DNA of 21,828 bases, taken from contig JAHWKO010000031.1 of the NCBI GenBank assembly GCA_019347855.1, positions 1-21,828 of the forward strand, written 5' to 3'. Shown piece after piece: positions 5,703-13,391 of this stretch; within the stretch, counting starts at the first letter, position 1, and the number at the start of each line of letters is the position of its first letter. Origin of the DNA: Actinomycetota bacterium. Its GTDB lineage: Bacteria > Actinomycetota > Nitriliruptoria > Nitriliruptorales > JAHWKO01. The translations under genes and the position numbers were made by a program. The notes under the pieces are model-generated. The model saw only the letters and a list, made by a program, of their open reading frames with translations, was not told the origin of the DNA and made no database searches.

Positions 5703-7874
5703 TCAGCCGGTCGCGAGCGCCTCGAGCTCTTCGAGCCCGCCCCGGTACCGGCGACGGACCTCCTCGCGCAGCGGTCCCAGCTCCGGGGCGGCCAGCTCCG
5801 GGTCCCCGGCCACCAGGTCGCGGGCGGCGTCACGCGTGAGCTCGACCAGTTGCTTGTCCCGGGCGAGCCGTGCGAGCTTCAGGTCCGGCATGCCGGACTG
5901 GCGGACCCCGAACAGCTGCCCCTCCCCCCGCAGCTCCAGGTCGGTCTCGGCCAGTACGAACCCGTCGGTCGTGCCGGCGACCGCACGCAGCCGGGTGATC
6001 GCATCCTCGGTGAGCTCCTGCCCGGACCACCCGGCGAACAGGACGCAGTAGCTGCGGTCGGCGCCGCGCCCCACCCGCCCACGGAGCTGGTGCAGCTGGC
6101 TGATCCCGAACCGGTCGGCGTCCTCGATCACCATGACGGTCGCGTTCGGCACGTCGACGCCGACCTCGATCACCGTGGTCGCGACGAGCACGTCGGTCTC
6201 GCCCCGCCGGAAGGCGGACATCGCCGCCTCCTTCTCGTCCCCCTTCATCCGTCCGTGCACCAGGCCGACCGTCAGGTCGGGGAACACCTCGCCGCGCAGC
6301 CGCGCGGCCTCGGCCTCTGCGGCACGGGCGGCGACCTCCTCGGACTCCTCTACCAGAGGGCACACCACGTAGGTCTGGTGGCCAGCCTGTGCCTGCTCGC
6401 GGATGAACGCGTAGAGGTTGTCGCGGCGCTCGGCCTCCCGGGGCGTGATCAGTTGGGTCACGATCTCCTGGCGTCCCGGCGGCATCTCGTCCAGCACGGT
6501 GACGTCGAGGTCACCGAACAGCGTCAGCGCGAGGGACCGCGGGATCGGCGTGGCGGTCATCACCAGCACGTCGGGGGCGCTCGCGTCACCGCTGCCGCCC
6601 TTCTCCATCAGCGTGACCCGCTGGTGGACGCCGAAGCGGTGCTGCTCGTCGATCACCACGACGCCGAGGTCGTCGAACCGGACGCCCTCCTCGAGGAGGG
6701 CGTGGGTCCCGACGACGATGTCGACACGGCCCGACAGCAGCTCACCGAGCACCCGACGCCTCGTCGAGGTGGTGGTGCCCGACGTCAGCAGCTCCACGCG
6801 GACGCCGTCCAGCACGTTCACCCCGAGCGGGGCGAGCTGCTCGGTCAGCGTGCGGAAGTGCTGCTCGGCCAGGACCTCGGTGGGCGCCATCAGCACCGCC
6901 TGCCGTCCGTGGTCGACGGCGCACAGCATCGTCCAGGTCGCGACCAACGTCTTGCCCGAGCCGACGTCCCCCTGCAGGAGCCGGTGCATCGGGCGGTCGG
7001 CCCCCAGGTCGACCGCGAGCTCCTCGAACGCCCTCCCCTGCGCCCCGGTCGGCTCGAACGGCAGCTCGTCGAGGAACCGCTGCGCCAGTCCCCCGTCGAC
7101 CGGGGCGTTGTCACTGCCAACCACGTCGGCCTCGAGCTTCACCCGACGCCACTGCAACCCCACCTGCAGCGTGAACAGCTCGTCGAAGGTGAGCCGCGTC
7201 CGGGCCGCGTCGGCGTGCCGGCGGTCCTCCGGGGCGTGGATCCCCCGGACCGCGGCGTCGCGGTCGATCAGGTCGTAGCGGTCGCGGATGTCCTCTGGCA
7301 GGAACTCGTGGAACGGGGGCAGCTCGTCGAGCGCGGCCTCGATCAGCTCGCCGAGCTTCCAGGTCGGCAGGGACTCGGATGCGGGGTAGATGGGGATCAG
7401 CTGCTGGTACTCCAGCGAGTCAGCGTGCCGGTCGGGGTCGCCACGACCCAGCGGCTGCACCGAGGGCATGGCGATCTGCAACTTCCCGTACCGGTGCTCC
7501 AAGGTGCCGCTGAAGGCCGCGACCGCGCCGGTCGGCAAGCTGCGCGGTCGCCACCGCTGGTTGAAGAACGTCGCCGTGAACGTGGACCCGTTGCGGTCCC
7601 GGACGGTGGCCGAGGTGATGACGAGCGGGCGCCCGCCGCGCTTCGTGTTGGTGCGCCGGTGGTCCCACTCGACGACGGTGCCGACGATCGTGACCGGTTC
7701 CCCCGGGCGGGCGAGGTCGACCGGCTGAAGGTCCCCGAGGTCCTCGTACCGCCGGGGGTAGTGCTCGGTGAGGTCGCGGACCGTCTCGATCCCCAGCGCC
7801 ACGAGCTGCTTCGCCGTCTTGGGGCCGACGCCCGTCACGGCCGTCACCGGAACGTCGAGCGCCACCACGGTCAC
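5703..7874 (-). CDS. recG: ATP-dependent DNA helicase RecG
   Basis: This 723-aa superfamily 2 helicase remodels stalled forks and Holliday junctions. The N-terminal wedge/OB domain (about residues 10-160; LTEHYPRRYEDL) is followed by helicase motifs: LQGDVGSGKT (Walker A, about 300-309), APTEVLAEQH (Ia), the DEQH box (409-412, VIDEQHRFG), MTATPIPR (III), VHGRMKGDEK, ATTVIEVGVDVPNATVMVIEDADRFGISQLHQLRGRVGRG (V/VI) and the RecG C-terminal part. The start is GTG at 7874 in a GTGA overlap with the fakA stop, so the pair is coupled; a fakA-like gene before recG is also the arrangement in Firmicutes and mycobacteria. The length is normal and no key motif is missing. Confidence 0.98.
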   Translation of the reverse strand: MTVVALDVPVTAVTGVGPKTAKQLVALGIETVRDLTEHYPRRYEDLGDLQPVDLARPGEPVTIVGTVVEWDHRRTNTKRGGRPLVITSATVRDRNGSTFTATFFNQRWRPRSLPTGAVAAFSGTLEHRYGKLQIAMPSVQPLGRGDPDRHADSLEYQQLIPIYPASESLPTWKLGELIEAALDELPPFHEFLPEDIRDRYDLIDRDAAVRGIHAPEDRRHADAARTRLTFDELFTLQVGLQWRRVKLEADVVGSDNAPVDGGLAQRFLDELPFEPTGAQGRAFEELAVDLGADRPMHRLLQGDVGSGKTLVATWTMLCAVDHGRQAVLMAPTEVLAEQHFRTLTEQLAPLGVNVLDGVRVELLTSGTTTSTRRRVLGELLSGRVDIVVGTHALLEEGVRFDDLGVVVIDEQHRFGVHQRVTLMEKGGSGDASAPDVLVMTATPIPRSLALTLFGDLDVTVLDEMPPGRQEIVTQLITPREAERRDNLYAFIREQAQAGHQTYVVCPLVEESEEVAARAAEAEAARLRGEVFPDLTVGLVHGRMKGDEKEAAMSAFRRGETDVLVATTVIEVGVDVPNATVMVIEDADRFGISQLHQLRGRVGRGADRSYCVLFAGWSGQELTEDAITRLRAVAGTTDGFVLAETDLELRGEGQLFGVRQSGMPDLKLARLARDKQLVELTRDAARDLVAGDPELAAPELGPLREEVRRRYRGGLEELEALATG

Positions 7875-9508
7875 TCGAGCCCGAGCACGTAGCGGGACGA
7901 CCGCTGCCCCCCGTCGACGACCTCGACCTCGATGCCGGGGATGAGCTCCAGGAGGACGTCGCGTGCACGGTCGCGTTCGTCGGCGTCCACGTCGGCGCCG
8001 GCGATCAGGGTCGCGAGCTCGGCGTCGTCCACGGCGCAGGCCTCCGCAGCGGAGCGCAACGCTTCCAGCGGGTCGTCGCTGGCGACGAGGACCTCGCCCT
8101 CACAGATCCCGAGGTGCTGGCCCCGACGGACGGGACCGATCGGCGTGTCCGCGTTGCGGATCGCGGGGACGACCTCCGCGTAGCTGCAGGCGCCCGCGGC
8201 CACGGTCATCTCGTCCAGGACGCGGTCGGGATCGCCGGATGGCGCGAACACCGCCAACGCCGACAGGATCGCCGGGACCGAGCTCACGGCGTCGAGGACG
8301 TCGAGCGGGCGCCCGCCCTCGGCGACCGCGACCTCGACCGCCTGCCGTGCGGCCGGCACGACGTTCGGGTGACCCGGCAGGATCGCGACCCGGCGGGCCT
8401 TGACACCGCCGACGGCGTTCAGGATCTCGGCGACCGAGGGCAGCTCCCCCGGTCCCCCGCGCACCGGGACGGCGCCCAGTTCCTCCACCAGTTGGGCCAG
8501 GCCCGGCCCCGGCACCACCGCCACCGCGCCGATCTCGGAGATCACCCCGTCCGACACAGGCGTCCGCCGCTGCTCGGCGATCTGGTCGGCGAACCGCACC
8601 ACCTCGATGCGAGACGGCCGTCCGTGCTCGAGCCCCGCCTCGATGGCGGCGCCGATCTCGTTCGTGTGGACGTGGACGTTCATGAGCTCACCGGCGGCCA
8701 CGACCACGACCGAGTCCCCGAGTTCGCTCAGGGCCTCACGGAGGGCCGAGGCGGCAGCCTCCCTGGCATCGAGCAGGTACTGGACCTCGTACCGGTAGGC
8801 GGCGGAGCCGGCCTCGCGCTCGTGGGCGGTCGATCCGTGCCGACGGACGACCGGGGCGGGCACGTGGTGGGGCGCGATCCCGGCGGCGAGCCCGTAGAGC
8901 TCGATGCAGAAGACCTCCATCCCGCGCGCGCCAGCGTCGACCACGCCCGCGTCCTCGAGGACCTGGAGCTGGCCGGTGGACTCGCGCACGGCCGAGCCCA
9001 CGGCGGCCTCGACCTCCCGTGCGACGTCCGCGAGGCCGTTGCCCCGGGTCCGGTGGGCGGCCACCGCCGCCGAGGTGACCGCCGTGAGCATGGTCCCCTC
9101 GACCGGGTCCGCGACGGCGTCGTAGACGTAGGTCCGTGCCCGCCCGAGCGCCGCGGCCAGACCGGTCGCATCCAGCCCTCCCTGCTCCGAGACCCCCTCG
9201 GCGAGGGCGCGCAGGACCTGGCTGAAGATCACCCCCGAGTTGCCGCGCGCCGACCGCATCGCCCCGCGCGTGACCGCCACCGGCACGTCCTCGGGTTCGG
9301 ATCCGAGCTGCTGGAGGACACCGTCGACGGTCATCAGCAGGTTCGTACCCGTATCGCCGTCGGGGACCGGGAACACGTTGAGCGCGTCGATCTCCGCCCG
9401 GTGCGCCGCGAACGCGTCGCGCGTCCGACGCAGGAGCGCGACGAGGGCATCGGCGTCGAGCGCATCGACCGGACCGGCCGTCGGCCCGAGCCCCTCCACG
9501 TCGGTCAC
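7871..9508 (-). CDS. fakA: DAK2/EDD domain protein, FakA-like fatty acid kinase
   Basis: This gene encodes a 545-aa protein of the YloV/FakA family, which phosphorylates FakB-bound fatty acids using ATP. The N-terminal DAK2 kinase domain has LNVFPVPDGDTGTN (about residues 43-56), the Mg-ATP aspartate motif, then GARGNSGVI-type sequence (SARGNSGVIFSQ) and VADPVEGTMLTA. A middle domain with LMNVHVHTN follows, and a C-terminal EDD (DegV-like) fold (about 300-545) carries LPGHPN and the closing region. The start is GTG at 9508 because GGAGG lies just upstream; the longer frame from 9541 has no such site. recG overlaps by 4 nt. A TAGGGT element at 9546-9541 is a likely promoter, divergent from corA. 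No FakB gene is visible nearby. Confidence 0.92.
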   Translation of the reverse strand: MTDVEGLGPTAGPVDALDADALVALLRRTRDAFAAHRAEIDALNVFPVPDGDTGTNLLMTVDGVLQQLGSEPEDVPVAVTRGAMRSARGNSGVIFSQVLRALAEGVSEQGGLDATGLAAALGRARTYVYDAVADPVEGTMLTAVTSAAVAAHRTRGNGLADVAREVEAAVGSAVRESTGQLQVLEDAGVVDAGARGMEVFCIELYGLAAGIAPHHVPAPVVRRHGSTAHEREAGSAAYRYEVQYLLDAREAAASALREALSELGDSVVVVAAGELMNVHVHTNEIGAAIEAGLEHGRPSRIEVVRFADQIAEQRRTPVSDGVISEIGAVAVVPGPGLAQLVEELGAVPVRGGPGELPSVAEILNAVGGVKARRVAILPGHPNVVPAARQAVEVAVAEGGRPLDVLDAVSSVPAILSALAVFAPSGDPDRVLDEMTVAAGACSYAEVVPAIRNADTPIGPVRRGQHLGICEGEVLVASDDPLEALRSAAEACAVDDAELATLIAGADVDADERDRARDVLLELIPGIEVEVVDGGQRSSRYVLGLE

Positions 9509-9540
9509 GTCCCCTCCTCCGACACGCGTCCGGCGACCCA

Positions 9541-9546
9541 ACCCTA
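9541..9546 (-). promoter_or_regulatory. Putative -10 element of fakA-recG
   Basis: The minus strand reads TAGGGT, giving a leader of about 26 nt before the GTG at 9508. It lies 18 bp from the opposing corA element, so the two promoters overlap. Confidence 0.4.
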
Positions 9547-9564
9547 CTTCTCGGATCCCGGTCC

Positions 9565-9570
9565 TAGGCT
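9565..9570 (+). promoter_or_regulatory. Putative -10 element of corA
   Basis: TAGGCT, 29 nt before the corA ATG. It sits within CCTAGG, a 6-bp palindrome, in the 91-nt divergent region shared with fakA. Confidence 0.35.
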
Positions 9571-9599
9571 GAGCCGCCTCGACCTAGCGATGGACGACG

Positions 9600-10763
9600 A
9601 TGCTCACGATCCGCTGGATGCGCGACGGTCGCGCCAGGACGATCCCGCTGTCAGCCTTGGCGGACGCCCTGGCCGGGGACGGCTACGTCTGGATCGACCT
9701 GTCGGCGCCCACGCCGGAGGAACGGGCGGTCCTGGACCACCCCGCGCTCTCGCTGGACCCCTTCGCCCGGGAGGACATCCTCGAGGACACCCACCTGCCG
9801 AAGCTCGACGTGCACGACGACCACCTGCTGCTCGTCGTACACGCGGTCGAGGTCGAACGGTCCGCGGTCGAGCTCGCCACCGGGGAGCTCGACATCGCCG
9901 TCGGCGACGACTGGATGCTCACGCACCACGCCCGGGCGCTGCACCCGGTCGCCGCCGTGGGCGAAATGGTCGACCGCGGCCTCCCGGGCCTGGACCGCCC
10001 GGCGCTGGTCGTCCACCGCATCCTCGACGTCATGGACGACGTGTTCGTGCCGTTCCTCGACCTGATGGGCCAGCGCCTCGACCTCGTCGAGGAGGACGTC
10101 CTCGAGACCCCGACCGCGGCGACGAGGTCCGAGATCTTCGCGCTGCGACGAGACCTCATCACCCTGCGTCGCATCTCGGTCCCCCAGGCCGAGGTGATCC
10201 GCCAGCTCAGCCGCGAGCAGGTCCCTATGTTCACCGCGGGTGACCGCGCGCTGTTCCGCGACGTCTACGACCACATCCACCGCCTCGCGGAGGTCTCGGA
10301 GGCATACCGGCAGCTCGTCGAGAGCGCCTACGACATGTACCGCTCCGTCCGCGACGACGAGACGAACCGCCGGCTCACCGTACTCACCATGGTGTCCACG
10401 GTCCTCCTGCCGATCACGGTGCTCGCCGGCATCTACGGGATGAACTTCGAGCACATGCCCGAGCTCGACGAGCGTTGGGCCTACCCTGCCCTCTGGGGGG
10501 TCTTCGGGGCGATCATCACCGGCGGTCTCCTGCTCTTCCGGCGCTGGGGGTGGCTCGGCGGCGGCGCCGAGGACGAGCAGATGGCCAAGCGCCGGTCGCT
10601 CGTCGAACGGATCGAGGTGCCGGTGCTGGGTCAGGTGCTGAAGGTGCCGGCCTACGGGACGAGGTTCGCGGTCCGCAGCGGCCGCCTCGCCGTTCGCGGG
10701 GGCGGACGCCTGGTGAGCAGATTGCTCGGCCGTCGTCGCCGACCTCCTCCTCCACCCAGCTGA
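9600..10763 (+). CDS. corA: CorA-family magnesium/cobalt transporter
   Basis: This 387-aa inner-membrane divalent cation channel is pentameric in the family. A large cytosolic N-terminal domain (about residues 1-255) is followed by TM1 (about 260-279), the selectivity motif GMN at 280-282 within YGMNFEHMPE, and TM2 (about 297-315). All these match CorA. After TM2 there is a tail of roughly 70 residues, rich in glycine and arginine and ending GRRRRPPPPPS; in typical CorA proteins only a few basic residues follow TM2. The start is ATG at 9600; the preceding bases show no strong ribosome-binding site. It is divergent from fakA. rpmB follows on the same strand after 210 nt with its own -10 element. 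Confidence 0.95.
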   Translation: MLTIRWMRDGRARTIPLSALADALAGDGYVWIDLSAPTPEERAVLDHPALSLDPFAREDILEDTHLPKLDVHDDHLLLVVHAVEVERSAVELATGELDIAVGDDWMLTHHARALHPVAAVGEMVDRGLPGLDRPALVVHRILDVMDDVFVPFLDLMGQRLDLVEEDVLETPTAATRSEIFALRRDLITLRRISVPQAEVIRQLSREQVPMFTAGDRALFRDVYDHIHRLAEVSEAYRQLVESAYDMYRSVRDDETNRRLTVLTMVSTVLLPITVLAGIYGMNFEHMPELDERWAYPALWGVFGAIITGGLLLFRRWGWLGGGAEDEQMAKRRSLVERIEVPVLGQVLKVPAYGTRFAVRSGRLAVRGGGRLVSRLLGRRRRPPPPPS

Positions 10764-10844
10764 CCAGCTCGTGAGCCGGGAGCGCCACACGTGGCCCGTT
10801 CACAGGTGGGGGGTGAGCGGACTGCGCCCGTCGGGCGTCCGCGG

Positions 10845-10850
10845 TACGCT
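10845..10850 (+). promoter_or_regulatory. Putative -10 element of rpmB
   Basis: GGTACGCT at this site leaves a leader of about 117 nt before the rpmB ATG, long for a ribosomal gene of one cistron. Confidence 0.35.
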
Positions 10851-10862
10851 CGGAGGCACATC

Positions 10863-10883
10863 GGGCCGCCCGTGGGGCGGCTC
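10863..10883 (+). other. Hairpin in the rpmB leader
   Basis: GCCGCCC (10865-10871) and GGGCGGC (10875-10881) are a perfect 7-bp stem with a GTG loop, extendable by two pairs including one G-T. It would form at the very start of the transcript from the TACGCT element. It may be an attenuator-like or stability element. Confidence 0.4.
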
Positions 10884-10973
10884 TCGTCACGACCACCATC
10901 GCCCTCGGTTCGGATCATGCGCCCGTCAACGGGGGGTCCGTCCCGAGCGACCGTCACGACCGAAGGTTCGATC

Positions 10974-11180
10974 ATGGCCTCCACCTGCGAGATCTGTGGG
11001 AAGAGCCCCTGGTTCGGCAAGCAGGTGAGCCACTCCCACCGTCGTTCGTCGAAGCGTTGGGACCCGAACATCCAGCGCATCAAGATCTGGGAGGACGGGA
11101 AGGCGCGCCGCGCGGACGTCTGCACGTCCTGCATCAAGGCCAACAAGGTGCAGCGGCCGCCGGTCAAGCGGACCTCCTGA
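10974..11180 (+). CDS. rpmB: 50S ribosomal protein L28 (zinc-type)
   Basis: This gene encodes a 68-aa ribosomal protein. It opens MASTCEICGKSPWFGKQVSHSHRRS, followed by KRWDPNIQRIKIW, both typical of L28. It has two CxxC pairs (CEIC and CTSC), so it is the zinc-binding C+ form rather than the C- paralogue induced under zinc starvation. The start is ATG at 10974 with GAAGG upstream; the longer frame to 10791 is a leader shadow. The stop lies 16 nt from the converging thiD stop. As in mycobacteria, rpmB lies between the recG/fakA pair and the thiL region. Confidence 0.96.
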   Translation: MASTCEICGKSPWFGKQVSHSHRRSSKRWDPNIQRIKIWEDGKARRADVCTSCIKANKVQRPPVKRTS

Positions 11181-11214
11181 CCACCGAGCCCCCGGGTCAG
11201 TACTGGGGCGGTGG
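11181..11214. terminator. Stem-loop between convergent rpmB and thiD
   Basis: CCACCG-AG-CCCC pairs with GGGG-CGGTGG: 10 bp with a 2-nt bulge and a 12-13 nt loop. It starts directly after the rpmB stop and covers the last thiD codons, so one structure may serve both directions. There is no T-run. Confidence 0.4.
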
Positions 11215-12018
11215 GGTCCGGTCGATCCACCAGTCGTGAGCCACGGGGCCGATCCCCTCGCCCACGCGCACCCCGTGCGCGATCGCTCCCGTCACCAGCC
11301 GCTTGGCGGTCCGCACGGCCTCGGGGACCGGGTCACCCTTCGCGAGCTGGGCGGCGATCGCTGACGCCAGGGTGCACCCCGTTCCGTGGGTGTCCTGCGT
11401 GTCGATCCGGCGTGAGCGGATCTCGTGGTGCGCGTCACCGTCGGTGAGCAGGTCGACCGCGTCCTCGTTTTCCGGGAGGTGCCCGCCCTTCACGAGGACC
11501 CACGCGGGGCCCAGGGTCAGCAGCGCGTCGGCTGCCTGCTGCAGATCGCCGACGCTCGTCACCGCCACGCCGGTGAGCAGCTCGACCTCCCCCACGTTGG
11601 GGGTGACCACGGTCGCCAAGGGCAGGAGCTCGCTGCGCAGGGCCTCGAGCGCGTCCGGTTCGAGCAGCGGGTCCCCGTGCTTCGAGGCGCTCACCGGGTC
11701 GACGACCAGCGTCTCCACGTCGTGGTCGCGGAAGCCACGGACGACCGCGGTGATGATGTCCGCGTTCGCGAGCATCCCGGTCTTGACCGCGTCCGCCCCG
11801 ATGTCATCGAGGACGCTGTCGAGCTGCCGCCGGACGAAGTCCGCGGGGACGGCGTGGATCGCCTGCACCCCCAGCGTGTTCTGGGCGGTGAGCGCGGTGA
11901 TGACGCTCATCCCGTAGACGCCGAGCGCCTGGAAGGTCTTGAGGTCGGCCTGGATCCCCGCGCCCCCGCCGGAGTCGGAACCCGCGACGGTTAGCGCCAC
12001 TGGCGGTCGGTCGTTCAC
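11197..12018 (-). CDS. thiD: Hydroxymethylpyrimidine/phosphomethylpyrimidine kinase
   Basis: This 273-aa ribokinase-fold enzyme phosphorylates HMP and HMP-phosphate in the pyrimidine branch of thiamine synthesis. The N-terminus [28 protein letters not shown] is diagnostic. Further markers are [43 protein letters not shown] and the C-terminal anion-hole motif [15 protein letters not shown]. The start is GTG at 12018, overlapping the thiL stop as GTGA, with GAGGAGG upstream. Cotranscription with thiL joins two thiamine steps. I saw no TPP riboswitch upstream of the pair. Confidence 0.97.
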   Translation of the reverse strand: MNDRPPVALTVAGSDSGGGAGIQADLKTFQALGVYGMSVITALTAQNTLGVQAIHAVPADFVRRQLDSVLDDIGADAVKTGMLANADIITAVVRGFRDHDVETLVVDPVSASKHGDPLLEPDALEALRSELLPLATVVTPNVGEVELLTGVAVTSVGDLQQAADALLTLGPAWVLVKGGHLPENEDAVDLLTDGDAHHEIRSRRIDTQDTHGTGCTLASAIAAQLAKGDPVPEAVRTAKRLVTGAIAHGVRVGEGIGPVAHDWWIDRTPPPQY

Positions 12019-13007
12019 GGTGCCTCCTCGTCGCCGGTGCTGCCTCCGTGCTCCCAGCCGAGCGAGGAGATGTCGCGGCGGGCGCCGTCCGGCCCGATCA
12101 GCCGGACACCCGAACCCTCGACGACCCGCCCCACAACGGTGGCGTCGACCACCTTCGCGGTGAACGCCTCCGCGGCGTCCACGGGCAGGGTCGCCGCGAG
12201 GGCCAGATCCTCGCCCCCGCCGCACACCAGATCCATCGGGTCCACCCCCAACGCCTCCGCGGCGGCACGCACCCCGACCGGCACCGCGAGCAGGTCCGCC
12301 TGCACCTCGATCGCGACCCCCGACCGCTCCGCGATGTGGCCGAGGTCGCGCCCCAGGCCATCGCTCACATCGATCGCGGCCGTGGCCCCCACGCTGAGCA
12401 GCTCGCCCGCGGCCTCGACGTAGGCGGGAGGACGTCGGTGTGCCGCAAGCAGCTCGGGGTGCGCCTGGAGCAGATCCTGGTGGCTGGCTCGGTGGCACGC
12501 GAACCCGGCTGCCGACAGCCCCAGGGACCCGATGACGACGACCGCCTGACCGACCTCGGCGGCGTCCCGGCGCAGGGGGCCGCCGGGCCTCACCCGCCCC
12601 AGGACCGTGACCGCGACGGTCAGCGCCGGCGCCGCGACCACGTCCCCGCCCACGACGGCGACCTCCCACCGGTCCGCAGCCGCGAGCAGCCCGTCGTAGA
12701 GGTCGTCGACCGCCGCGGCATCGACCTCCGGGGGACGCCCCAGCGCGACCACGGCAGCGGTGGGCACCGCCCCGATCGCGGCCACGTCGCTGACGTTGAC
12801 GGCCATCGACTTCCAACCGATGTCGGCGAACGACGAGATCGAACGGTCGACGTGGACGCCGTCGACCACGGCGTCCACGGCGACGGCCACGGGCGTCCCA
12901 CCGATCTCGACGACGGCGGCATCGTCGCCGACCCCGAGCGGTACCCCTGGCCCGTCGCCAGCCAGGCGCGGGTACAACCGCTCCAGCAGTTCGAACTCGG
13001 ACGTCAC
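12015..13007 (-). CDS. thiL: Thiamine-monophosphate kinase
   Basis: This 330-aa enzyme phosphorylates thiamine monophosphate to the active diphosphate. The N-terminal Mg-ATP motif GVGDDAAVV lies at about residues 24-32. Family markers follow: [72 protein letters not shown] and [13 protein letters not shown]. The start is GTG at 13007 after GAGGAGGG at good spacing; the longer frame adds an unlikely proline-glycine stretch. thiD overlaps its stop by 4 nt. The opposite strand carries the Lrp-like gene after 137 nt. Confidence 0.96.
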   Translation of the reverse strand: MTSEFELLERLYPRLAGDGPGVPLGVGDDAAVVEIGGTPVAVAVDAVVDGVHVDRSISSFADIGWKSMAVNVSDVAAIGAVPTAAVVALGRPPEVDAAAVDDLYDGLLAAADRWEVAVVGGDVVAAPALTVAVTVLGRVRPGGPLRRDAAEVGQAVVVIGSLGLSAAGFACHRASHQDLLQAHPELLAAHRRPPAYVEAAGELLSVGATAAIDVSDGLGRDLGHIAERSGVAIEVQADLLAVPVGVRAAAEALGVDPMDLVCGGGEDLALAATLPVDAAEAFTAKVVDATVVGRVVEGSGVRLIGPDGARRDISSLGWEHGGSTGDEEAP

Positions 13008-13072
13008 CGGTGCCCTCCTCAGACCCGAGTGAACCACGCCGCCAGGGGGTCCCACGGCCCCCGTTCACCCAC

Positions 13073-13078
13073 TAGGGT
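13073..13078 (+). promoter_or_regulatory. Putative -10 element of the Lrp-like gene
   Basis: TAGGGT, leaving a leader of about 60 nt before ATG 13145. A single GTTCACCC lies directly upstream (13062-13069). Confidence 0.35.
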
Positions 13079-13144
13079 CGCGGACCCACTCCCGACGAGC
13101 CCGCGGTCCGAACCGGGCGGGAGCGGCGGCGGGAAGGAGCGCGC

Positions 13145-13381
13145 ATGGCAGTCCAGGCTTACATCCTGATCCAGTGCGAGGTCGGCAAGGCGGCCGAGGT
13201 GGCCGAGAAGGTCGGCGGTATCAAGGGGGTCGCCGAGTCCTCGGACGTCACCGGCCCCTACGACGTGATCGTGCGGGCCGAGGCGAAGAACGTCGACGAC
13301 CTCGGCAAGATGGTCGTCTCGAAGATCCAGGCGATCCCGGGCATCACACGGACGCTGACCTGCCCCGTCGTCCACCTCTAG
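13145..13381 (+). CDS. Stand-alone Lrp/AsnC ligand-binding (RAM) domain protein
   Basis: This gene encodes a 78-aa protein consisting only of the effector-binding/oligomerisation domain of Lrp/AsnC regulators (AYILIQCEVGKAAEVAEKVGGIKGV, GPYDVIVRAEAKNVDDLGKMVVSKIQAIPGITRTLTCPVV). The DNA-binding HTH is absent, and the region upstream of the ATG has no remnant of one. The start is ATG at 13145 with AAGGAG. Such proteins form alpha/beta sandwich oligomers and bind small molecules such as amino acids. I recall short genes of this kind near ddl/thiL in other actinobacteria. The partner and ligand are unknown. It converges with ddl, 6 nt between stops. Confidence 0.93.
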   Translation: MAVQAYILIQCEVGKAAEVAEKVGGIKGVAESSDVTGPYDVIVRAEAKNVDDLGKMVVSKIQAIPGITRTLTCPVVHL

Positions 13382-13391
13382 CCGGGGTCAG
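13355..13391. terminator. Possible bidirectional stem-loop across the Lrp-like/ddl stops
   Basis: CTGACC-tg-CC (13355-13364) can pair with GGGGTCAG (13384-13391): 8 bp with a 2-nt bulge around both stop codons. Similar in layout to the rpmB/thiD structure. Weak evidence. Confidence 0.25.

Noticed and set aside
5700..7892. Long open plus-strand frame of 730 codons opposite recG
   Set aside because: It is antisense to a complete RecG with all motifs; its product is His/Arg/Asp-rich low complexity, a GC-bias artefact. The same holds for the long plus frame at 8114-10243 opposite fakA and corA.
12015..13068. Extended frames upstream of thiD and other genes with starts far from a ribosome-binding site
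   Set aside because: Family N-termini and strong ribosome-binding sites point to the shorter starts; the extra sequence is arginine/glycine-rich shadow of the neighbouring gene.
13008..13144. Possible TPP riboswitch upstream of thiL-thiD
   Set aside because: The conserved thi-box segments (CTGAGA and ACCTGA blocks) are not present on the minus strand here.
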